Source: Micromonospora sp. NBRC 110009 (GTDB taxonomy: Bacteria > Actinomycetota > Actinomycetes > Mycobacteriales > Micromonosporaceae). From it: DNA of 64,000 nucleotides. The notes beneath the pieces were generated by a model. It did no database searches, was not told the DNA's origin, and saw nothing but the letters and a program-made list of their open reading frames with translations. Every line of letters starts with the position of its first letter. Position 1 is the stretch's first letter. Positions 8,075 through 17,300 of the stretch are shown piece by piece. The translations under genes and the position numbers were made by a program. The stretch covers positions 1,922,001-1,986,000 of the forward strand of contig NZ_CP130427.1 of the NCBI RefSeq assembly GCF_030518795.1. Direction: 5' to 3'.

Positions 8075-9256
8075 ATGACGACGGGCAGGACGGCCGAGCT
8101 GGTGCGGAAAGCCGGTGATCCACAGCGGGCTACGTTCCTGGAACTCTTCTTCGACCTGGTGTTCGTCGTCGCGCTCGCTCAGCTCTCGCGCGGCCTGGCC
8201 GAGGATCTCGAGTGGAGCGGTGCCTTCCGGACGCTGGTGCTGTTGGGGGCCATGTGGTGGGTCTGGTCCAGCACCGCGTGGCTAACCGACCGGACGGACC
8301 CGCAACGAGCGGTAATCCAGGCGCTGGTCACCGCGACTTTGGTCGGCAGCCTGGTGATGGCGGCCGCGGTGCCCCAGGCATTCGGCGAGACGGGCCTGAT
8401 CTTCGCGGGCGCCTACGTCGCCATCCAGCTCGGCCGCGGGCTCCTCCTCGTGGCCGTTCTGCGTGGCCACGAACTGCAGCGCCACGGCGTGCGCGGGCTG
8501 TTCTGGTACGGGCTGTCGGCGCTGCCGTGGATCGCGGGGGCGCTCGTGCACGGTACGGCGCGTGGCACGTTGTGGGCACTCGCCGTGGTCCTTGACCACA
8601 CGGCAGGCAGAATCGGCTTCCCCACCCCGGGGGCGGGCCGTACGCCCGGCGAAGACCTTGTGATCTCGGGCGAGCACCTGTCCGAGCGCTACCGGCAGTT
8701 CTTCATCATCGCGCTCGGCGAGTTGATCCTGGTTACCGGACTGGCGCTGAGCAGCAGCGGCTTTACGCCGGACGGGGCCGCCGCGTTCGCAGTGTCGATC
8801 GCGACCACCGTGCTGCTGTGGCGGATCTACATATACCGCGCTGGGCAAGTCCTGGCGGAAGCGATTGCCGTGTCTGCCGACCCGGTCCGCCTCGCCCGAT
8901 CGGCGTCATACGCCCACCTGGCCATGGTGGCCGGTGTGGTCGCCGTAGCCGTCGGCGACGAACTTGTCATCGCCCATCCACTCGGGCACACCCCACCCGC
9001 CTGGATCGCCGTCATCCTCGGCGGACCCGCGCTGTACCTGGCCGGGCGCGCCCGCTTCGAGCACGCGGTGTTCGGCCGCGTGTCCCGGTCCCGACCGATC
9101 GGCGTCCTTGCGCTGGCCGCCCTGACGCCGGCGATGCTCCCCCTGCCGCCTGTCGTGGTCGCCGCCGCTGCTGCCCTCGTCCTGACCGGGATCGCCATAT
9201 CCGACGCAGCCCGCGCCCGCGGACGCCCGCCCGAGCCGCCGTCACCGCCCGGCTAG
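8075..9256 (+). CDS. LtrA-family low-temperature-requirement membrane protein
   Basis: A 393-aa polytopic membrane protein of the LtrA family. The diagnostic start is visible: a charged leader, then ATFLELFFDLVFVVALAQLS, followed by about ten hydrophobic helices with family motifs MWWVWSSTAWLTDR, SERYRQFFIIALGELIL and LLWRIYIYRAG. Function is poorly defined; the name derives from a Listeria mutant unable to grow in the cold. The ATG at 8075 was chosen because homology begins near it; the frame is open to 8033. The ribosome site is weak. No partner gene is adjacent; the next gene is past the 6C RNA. Confidence 0.85.
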   Translation: MTTGRTAELVRKAGDPQRATFLELFFDLVFVVALAQLSRGLAEDLEWSGAFRTLVLLGAMWWVWSSTAWLTDRTDPQRAVIQALVTATLVGSLVMAAAVPQAFGETGLIFAGAYVAIQLGRGLLLVAVLRGHELQRHGVRGLFWYGLSALPWIAGALVHGTARGTLWALAVVLDHTAGRIGFPTPGAGRTPGEDLVISGEHLSERYRQFFIIALGELILVTGLALSSSGFTPDGAAAFAVSIATTVLLWRIYIYRAGQVLAEAIAVSADPVRLARSASYAHLAMVAGVVAVAVGDELVIAHPLGHTPPAWIAVILGGPALYLAGRARFEHAVFGRVSRSRPIGVLALAALTPAMLPLPPVVVAAAAALVLTGIAISDAARARGRPPEPPSPPG

Positions 9257-9437
9257 CCGGAAGTGTCAACAACGCTCAATCGTTACCCGCGCACCCCTGA
9301 CGACCATGCCGTGCGAGTCCTGGCTGCCTTTGACGGTTCTGCTGCCTCTGTGCTGCCTCTGGTCGGGGAATCGCCCTCGGAAAGCGCCCTCGACGAGGAC
9401 GAGGATGGCCTGTGACCTGCATCGGAGCACTCGCCTC

Positions 9438-9541
9438 AGAAAGGGACGACCCCCGTCGGGGGGAGACGGGGGTCGTCGGAGGTTCGGCTCCGGGGGGGTC
9501 GAGCCGAACCCACTCAGCGGTCACGGGGGGTGCAACCGCCG
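9438..9541 (-). ncRNA. 6C small RNA (C-rich-loop hairpins)
   Basis: Read on the minus strand this region forms consecutive hairpins whose loops carry runs of six or seven C. The 3' hairpin has 13-bp arms (9445-9457/9465-9477) with loop TCCCCCC and is followed by CCTTTCT, so it doubles as a terminator. The middle hairpin has 10-bp arms (9481-9490/9501-9510) with loop GACCCCCCCG. A weaker third stem (9517-9538) also presents CCCCCC. C6-loop hairpins define the actinobacterial 6C RNA (B11 in M. tuberculosis), which as I recall lies between Rv3660c and Rv3661, exactly the ssd/HAD interval seen here and on the same strand. The 5' end is uncertain and may extend to about 9585 to include the next hairpin. 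Confidence 0.82.
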
Positions 9542-9554
9542 AGGGCTTCTCGGG

Positions 9555-9580
9555 GCGACGGGAGGGTGAACTCCCGTCGC
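9555..9580. other. Fourth hairpin next to the 6C RNA
   Basis: Perfect 10-bp arms (9555-9564 and 9571-9580) around a 6-base loop. It lies immediately 5' of the C-rich hairpins on the minus strand. It may be the 5' domain of the same RNA or a separate element; its loop is not C-only. Confidence 0.6.
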
Positions 9581-9657
9581 GGACAAGCATGCCGCAGCGC
9601 ACCCGGCTACGTCGAGTGGTGTTTCGCTCCACCCACCGCTAATTTGTGTTCGCACAG

Positions 9658-9673
9658 TGTGACGGCCGTCACG
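9658..9673. promoter_or_regulatory. CRP-like operator TGTGA-N6-TCACG
   Basis: TGTGACGGCCGTCACG matches the mycobacterial/coryneform CRP (cAMP receptor family) consensus TGTGA-N6-TCACA at nine of ten fixed positions; its core GTGACGGCCGTCAC is a perfect 14-base palindrome. It lies 71 bases upstream of the -10 box of the HAD gene and upstream of the divergent 6C RNA, so it could control either. Confidence 0.5.
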
Positions 9674-9743
9674 CGAGGTGAAACGGGGTCGTCACTCTCC
9701 GTTCGGGGTGCCCCGGGCAGCCGCCGCGAGCGGCCCGTCCGGC

Positions 9744-9749
9744 TAGACT
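9744..9749 (+). promoter_or_regulatory. -10 box TAGACT of a leaderless promoter
   Basis: TAGACT followed after 8 bases by the GTG of the HAD gene. The spacing puts the transcription start at the start codon, so the mRNA is probably leaderless, which agrees with the lack of a ribosome site. Confidence 0.6.
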
Positions 9750-9757
9750 TTCGCGCC

Positions 9758-10564
9758 GTGGGCCGAAGTGCCGCTTTCTTCGATCTGGACAAGACTGTCA
9801 TCGCCAAGTCGAGCGCCCTGGCGTTCGGTCGGCCGTTCTACCGGGACGGGCTGATCACCCGGCGTGACGTGGTCAAGTCGGCGTACGCGCAGCTGATGTT
9901 CCGGCTGGGCGGCACCGACGAGCAGACCATGGCCCGAACCCGGGACTATCTCGCCACGCTCTGCAAGGGCTGGCAGGTGGACCAGGTCCGCCAGATCGTC
10001 GCGGAGACGCTGCACGAGCTGATCAACCCCTACGTGTACGCCGAGGCCGCCGCCCTGATCGAGGAGCACCAGGCCGCCGGTCGGGACGTGGTGCTGGTCT
10101 CCGCCTCCGGCGAGGAGATGGTCCGGCCGATCGGCGAGCTGCTGGGGGTGACCGACGTGATCGCCACCCGGATGGCGGTCGAGGACGGCCGCTACAGCGG
10201 CGAGGTCGAGTTCTACGCGGCCGGCCCGAGCAAGGTCGACGCTGTCGGCGAGCTGGCCATCGCGCGCGGGTACGACCTGACCGACTCGTACGCCTACTCC
10301 GACTCGTACAGCGACCGGCCGCTGCTGGAGTGCGTGGGCCACCCGACCGTGGTCAACCCGGACCGGGCGCTGCGCAAGCTGGCGGTGGAGAACGCCTGGC
10401 CGGTGCTGGAGTTCCGGCACCCGATCCCGCTGGGCCGGCGGCTGCGCGAGCGCCCCGCCGTGCCGGTCGCCGCCGCGGCCCTCGGGGTCGGCGTCGGGGT
10501 CGCCATCGGCATCGCCTGGTACGGCCGGCACCGCCGCACCCGCGCCGCCACCCCCACCGCCTGA
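9758..10564 (+). CDS. HAD-IB family phosphatase (SerB-like) with C-terminal membrane segment
   Basis: A 268-aa haloacid-dehalogenase phosphatase of subfamily IB (Rv3661-like). HAD motif I is FFDLDKTVI at about residues 7-15, where the first Asp is the phosphoryl acceptor. Motif II is VLVSASGEE, and motifs III/IV lie in GPSKVDAV and AYSDSYSDRPLLE. The C-terminus carries a glycine/alanine-rich helix (VAAAALGVGVGVAIGIAWY) followed by Arg residues, a probable membrane anchor. The leaderless GTG start follows a TAGACT box. The substrate is unproven; phosphoserine and lysophosphatidate have been proposed for relatives. The gene converges with the Fic-like gene. Confidence 0.85.
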   Translation: MGRSAAFFDLDKTVIAKSSALAFGRPFYRDGLITRRDVVKSAYAQLMFRLGGTDEQTMARTRDYLATLCKGWQVDQVRQIVAETLHELINPYVYAEAAALIEEHQAAGRDVVLVSASGEEMVRPIGELLGVTDVIATRMAVEDGRYSGEVEFYAAGPSKVDAVGELAIARGYDLTDSYAYSDSYSDRPLLECVGHPTVVNPDRALRKLAVENAWPVLEFRHPIPLGRRLRERPAVPVAAAALGVGVGVAIGIAWYGRHRRTRAATPTA

Positions 10565-10634
10565 CCGCACGCCCGCGACCTCACCCGACCAGCCGGCTGG
10601 AAGCAGCACGGCGGGGTGCCAGGAGAGGGCAGGG

Positions 10635-11381
10635 TCAGGAGGCGGCGAGGACCTCGTCGCCGATCAGGGTGATCTGGTCGGCGCCGACCTCGACCGCGCT
10701 CATGTAGTGCCGCAGCCAGGAGCGCAGCCCGTCGGGGGTGCCGGTGGCGAAGGCGCCGGCCGCGCCGACGTACTCCGGCTCCCGCTCGCGGTGGCCGACG
10801 TCCACGGCGACCAGCCCGCGCGGGTCGAAGCCGGTGGAGATCAGCACCAGCCGGGCGGCGGCCCGGGCCACCACCCCGGAGGGGCCGGCGAACGGGCGCA
10901 GGTTCAGCAGCTCGCCGTGCACCACGGCGGCCAGTACCAGCGGCGGCACCGAGGTGCCGCCGGCGACCAGCCCGGCCAGCCCGTCGAGGCGGGCCGCCAC
11001 CACCGGGTCGGCCACCGGCCGGCCCAGCTCCGCCTCGGCCACGACCTCCCGGGCGGCGAGCACGTGCAGCCGGGCGAGGACCTGCCGGGGGGCCTTGGTC
11101 CAGAGGTCGCTCAGCCCGGGCAGCGCCCCGGCCACCCGCAGCGCCCCCTGGAGCACCGGATCGGTGACCGTGCCGGCGCGCACCTCCTCGCGCTCGTGCA
11201 CCCGGCCCTCGAGGGCGGCGCTGGCCACGGCCGAGCGGAGGCTGACCTCGGCGGCCACCTGCCCGCCGTGGCGGCGCAGCGCGCGGTGCCGGTGGGCCTG
11301 GTCGACCCGGTCGCGGGCCCGCTCGACGGCGGGCGCGATGTCGGCGAGCGCGAGCAGCGGGGCGAGCGGATCGGTGGTCAC
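10635..11381 (-). CDS. Degenerate Fic-domain-like protein (Rv3662c position)
   Basis: A 248-aa soluble, mostly helical protein. The segment HGELLNLRPFAGPSG-VVARAAARLVL resembles the Fic core HPFxxGNGRxxR, but the catalytic His, Asn and second Gly are replaced (RPFAGPSG), so AMP transfer is unlikely. Homologues sit next to the HAD phosphatase in mycobacteria and streptomycetes. The GTG at 11379-11381 follows TAGCGT (rc of 11389-11394) by 7 bases, a leaderless-type start; an upstream open stretch of 15 codons is Arg/Gly-rich and unlikely to be coding. Function unknown; possibly a structural or regulatory derivative of Fic. Confidence 0.65.
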   Translation of the reverse strand: MTTDPLAPLLALADIAPAVERARDRVDQAHRHRALRRHGGQVAAEVSLRSAVASAALEGRVHEREEVRAGTVTDPVLQGALRVAGALPGLSDLWTKAPRQVLARLHVLAAREVVAEAELGRPVADPVVAARLDGLAGLVAGGTSVPPLVLAAVVHGELLNLRPFAGPSGVVARAAARLVLISTGFDPRGLVAVDVGHREREPEYVGAAGAFATGTPDGLRSWLRHYMSAVEVGADQITLIGDEVLAAS

Positions 11382-11468
11382 CCTCGCCACGCTAGCGACC
11401 CGCCCCCGCCCCCGACCCCCAGCCACCCCAGAACGCGACCCCCACCACCCGCCGCCGCGCGGCTCAGC

Positions 11469-11522
11469 GTTGAGAAGGGAACCCTTCTCTACCGCAGCCG
11501 TTAACCGGGGGCCCTTCCTTAC
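11469..11522. repeat. Long imperfect palindrome (REP-like intergenic element)
   Basis: The two ends are complementary (GTTGAGAAGGG against CCCTTCCTTAC with one offset), and the left half itself folds (AGAAGGG aa CCCTTCT). It lies upstream of acsA. From memory, similar AAGGG/CCCTT palindromes are scattered between genes in Micromonospora and Salinispora genomes; only one copy is seen in this window. Confidence 0.5.
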
Positions 11523-11644
11523 AACTCGGCGCGTGTCGGGGGCCGCTGGGCGCGCCGGGTCGGACCAGGCTGTCGCGGGGGGCCGGCCGCGCGACTAACC
11601 TCAGCGGCGTACGAGACGCAGGTCACGCGACGAAGGAGTACCGC

Positions 11645-13630
<1,986 letters not shown>

Positions 13631-13644
13631 TCGCGTACGCACGA

Positions 13645-13676
13645 CGATGGGCGGGCCCGGCCGGGCCCGCCCATCG
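13645..13676. terminator. Terminator between acsA and the convergent fixH-like gene
   Basis: Perfect 14-bp arms (13645-13658/13663-13676) with a GGCC loop, placed 15 bases after the acsA stop and 12 before the stop of the convergent gene. T-rich sequence follows on the plus strand (CCTTGT). Confidence 0.85.
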
Positions 13677-13687
13677 CCTTGTCACCG

Positions 13688-14299
13688 TTACTTCTTCGGC
13701 TGCACCGTGCCGACCTCCAGCCGCTGGTTCGCGGTGGCGGCCATCGGCTGCTTCACCTCGACGATGACGTTGTACTCGCCCGCCATCGGCACGTTCGAGA
13801 GGGCCTGGTAGACGCCCGGCTGCCCGGACACCTCGGCCATCACGATCGGACCCGACTTGTGCGCCATCGGCATGGCGACCATGTCGGTGTACGCCACGAC
13901 CTGTCCCTTGGTGATCGGGTTGTAGCTGCCCGGCGCGCTGACCTTCGCCTCGATCCGCACCTGGAGGTCGCCCAGGTGCTCACTGTCGATCGAGATCGCG
14001 GCCTGCGGTTCCTTGCGCTGGTCGCCCTGCCCGTGCCGTTCCGCCGAGGCGTTCTCCGCCGCGGCCGGCGCGACTCCCCGTCGCTCGGTGACCAGGAAGC
14101 CGACCACCCCGACCAGCAGGGCTGCCGTCATTCCGATGCAGATGCCCAGCAGCAGGCCCTGCCGGAACCGGTTCGGTCCCCGCCGCCGCGGCCGGCGCCC
14201 GGGACGGGCCGATTTCCCCGCCCGGACCGGCTTGCCCGCGGGCGCCGGACGACCCAGCATCTCGTCGGAGAGCCGCAGCTTCTCCTTCAGCGCGGTCAC
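13688..14299 (-). CDS. FixH/YtkA-like membrane-anchored protein, partner of the copper oxidase
   Basis: A 203-aa protein with a basic cytoplasmic N-terminus of about 45 residues, one membrane helix (GLLLGICIGMTAALLVGVVGFLV, about residues 48-70) and an extracytoplasmic beta domain of the YtkA/FixH type (SIDSEHLGDLQVRIEAKV ... GEYNVIVEVKQPM). The loop MVAMPMAHKSGP is rich in Met and His, as expected for a periplasmic copper-binding site. The start is GTG. The gene lies 59 bases downstream of the giant multicopper oxidase on the same strand, so the two probably form one operon in which this protein may deliver or sense copper. Function is inferred from family and position. Confidence 0.7.
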   Translation of the reverse strand: MTALKEKLRLSDEMLGRPAPAGKPVRAGKSARPGRRPRRRGPNRFRQGLLLGICIGMTAALLVGVVGFLVTERRGVAPAAAENASAERHGQGDQRKEPQAAISIDSEHLGDLQVRIEAKVSAPGSYNPITKGQVVAYTDMVAMPMAHKSGPIVMAEVSGQPGVYQALSNVPMAGEYNVIVEVKQPMAATANQRLEVGTVQPKK

Positions 14300-14358
14300 G
14301 ATCCCCGCACCTCCGTCCGCCTCTGAGACGACACGTTCAACTCCCAGCTGTCATTCGT

Positions 14359-17300
14359 TCACGAACTGGCGGGACCGCTGCCCGCCACCGGACGGTCCGG
14401 GAGGGAGATCAGGCCGGTGCGGCCCGCCCCGTAGACCCGGAAGATGCCCCACTGGCCACCGGTCAGGTGCCGGGCCAGGGTGCCGGAGCGGTACAGGTAG
14501 TCACCCGCCGCGCCCCGTCGCCCACCGGCGCCGCCGTTGGCCGCCGGGTCCAGCACGATCTGGTACGACACACCCGGGTTGAACTGGCCCTGCGTCGCCG
14601 CGAGCTGCGACTCGGAGTCGTTCGGGCCACGCCGCCAGAGGTGGTCGTGCAGGGCGAAGCTGGTCGACCGCGGGTCACCGACCGCCTGGCCGACGTGGAA
14701 CACCGTCTTGTCCCCGCCGTACGCCTGGAACGTCGGGGTCGACGGATCCCCGTGCACGTACGAGCTGAAGATGTTGGTGATGTTCTGGTCGTTGGCGTAC
14801 CGGTGCGCCCAGGGCTCGTTGTTGTAGTTGACGGAGAACTCGCCCTGATCCTCGGCGTCGTCGGCCACCATGCTCGGCGTCAGACTGAGGTCGAAGTTGT
14901 CGGGCACCGGCTGGTCGTCGGCGACGTTGCCGTTGGTGTCCTTGCGGAACAGCGCCAGGTCGCTGTTCATCAGCACGATGTTCTCTCGGTAGTCCGGCAC
15001 GTTCGGGTTGGAGATCACCGCGCTGACCCCGCTGGCCAGCGGGGCGCCCGTGGTCGGGTGGAGGTAGGTGCTGCCGGCCGGCTCGATGACCAGCGCCCCG
15101 TACAGGCCGTGCGAGGCGTGGTGCATCGGGTCGGCCATGTCGCGCAGCATCGCCATCCCGGCGACCGGCGTGGCCCACCGGTAGGTGATCTGCTCGCCCG
15201 GACCGACCGTGCGGTCGTAACCCTTCGTGGAGCCGACGTTGACCCCGGAGGACACGCTCCAATGGTTGGTCAGCTGCGGTCGCATGGACACCCGGTTGCT
15301 GACCGGCAGCGGCAGGAACCCGGGCACGTTGACCTCGTCCTTGGGCGGCTGGTCGAGGCAGCCCGGGTAGCTGAGGGTGCTGGTCCGGTAGCCCAGCTGC
15401 CCCGGCTCCACGCCCTCGAAGCAGCTCGGCACCATCTTGGCCGGGTCGACCCTGTTCTTGAGCGTGACCTCGACGCAGTCACCGACGTTCGCCCGGATGA
15501 CCAGCGGCTCGTTCTTGACCGTGTTGTTCGTCCAGTCGGACTCCAGCGCGTACTGGAGGCCGTTCGGGTCGTGGTCGCCTGCCTTGTTGTAGGTGATGTC
15601 CCGGTTGATGGCCACCACGTTGAACGCCTTCACGGGTGCGCCGGTGTCGCAGGGCAATCCGGGGGGTGGGGTGCCCGCCACCGGCTTCTCACCGATGCAG
15701 TTCGGGGCGTTGGCGGTGTTGTCCGGCAACGGATAGAGCAGCGATTCCGGCGGCGGTATTGTGCCGTCCGGTCCAGGCTGCAGCGACGCGCCCCAGTACT
15801 GGCACCGCATGACCCGTAGTTGGCCCCAACCGCCGAGGAACATGTCGTCCGAGCCGCCGAGGAAGTAGAGCTCGTCCCGGTCGATCGGGCTGCCGCCCTT
15901 GGTTCCCTCACGCTGTGACTTCACCTGCATCTCGAAGTACTCGAGAATGCCGATGTGCTGTGCGGAGACGATGTTGGAGTTCGGGTCCTTGGGCTCGTTG
16001 CGCCACCTGGCGTCCAGGTTGAGGCCGTGCGACTCCTCCTGGGACAGCTGGAATATCCGCCACTTGATCCGGTCGCCGACGAACGCCATCGGCATGGGTG
16101 TGAACGGATCAGCGGGGAACTCCTCGGTGTACGGGTCCGGGGAGGCGAACACCTGTGACGGGTCCTTGTCCCGGCGTGCCTCGAACGGCTCCAACCGGTA
16201 GTTGATTCCCATGACGCCCTGGTCGTCGTTGCTGGACGGGAACTTGGCCGGCTGGATCGGCACCCCGTACGAGGTGACGAACTGGTCGTCGTTGGTGGTG
16301 TTCGGGTCCGGGTCCTTGTACATCGGCACGTGGTCCTCAATGAAGAGGGACACGTTGCGGTAGTCGTACCCGTCGGTGACCTTGCCGTTGTAGTCGGTGG
16401 TGGAGTTGCAGATCACCGAGACCAGGGTGCCGACGGTGACCACCGCGTCCGTCTTCGGATCCTTGAAGGTGCAGCCGGCGTCGTGGATCGTGCCGCCGCC
16501 GAACAGCCCGGCGTCCTGGTGGACGTTGGCGTAGAAGTGGTCGTGGAACGAGTTCGTGGACGTGTTCTCGTGCACGAAGTCGCGGTAGGTGATGGTCTGC
16601 CCGACACCGTTGGCCGCGCCGTCCGCGCCCTGGTCGTAGTTCCAGCCGTTGGCGGCGCCGTCGGACGAGAGCACGTCGAACTGGACCATGTGCTGGTGGA
16701 GGCCGACCTCGTTGGTGGTCTGGAGCCGGTCGAAGGCCGTCCCGCCGTACGTCATGGGTAGTCGGTTGGTCAGGTTGTAGACCACGCAGTCACCCACGTT
16801 GAGCAGGGGTGAGAACGGTTCCGGTTTCTTGCCGGCCAGCACCGCGTCCCGCTCCGAGTCGAGCACGTAGACGCGGGACTGCGGATTTCGCCACTTGGCT
16901 TTCGGGTTGTACGTCTGACTCAGTTGGATGGCGGAGATGTTGAACGTCTTCACCGGCCGCCCGGTGGGGCAGGGGTTCTGGAAGAAGCCGCCCGGCACCT
17001 GGGCGCCGGCGTCGGCTGCGGCCTTCTCCTTCGTGGTGGGCGGGAAGACGCCGTTGGTGGCGCGGGCCGAGACGCCGAGCGGCGGCTTCGGCGCCTTGTA
17101 GCCGAAGACACCCGGGATGAAGTGCGGGAAGCCCGGGGTCTTGGTGGCGTCCGGCGTCGGTGGCGGGTTCACCCCGGAGACCGAGGTGTCGTAGTCGAAG
17201 TCGGCCAACGGCTCCAACCGCGGGATCGGCGTGCCGTCCGGGTTCTTCCGGGTGCCGTCCTCGAGCTTGTCGAGGGTGCGGTTCAACCCCCACATGCCGT

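Noticed and set aside
9445..9580. A c-di-AMP (ydaO-type) riboswitch or a set of plus-strand terminators after the LtrA gene
   Set aside because: The conserved riboswitch core cannot be laid out, and on the minus strand the C6 loops and gene neighbourhood fit 6C RNA much better.
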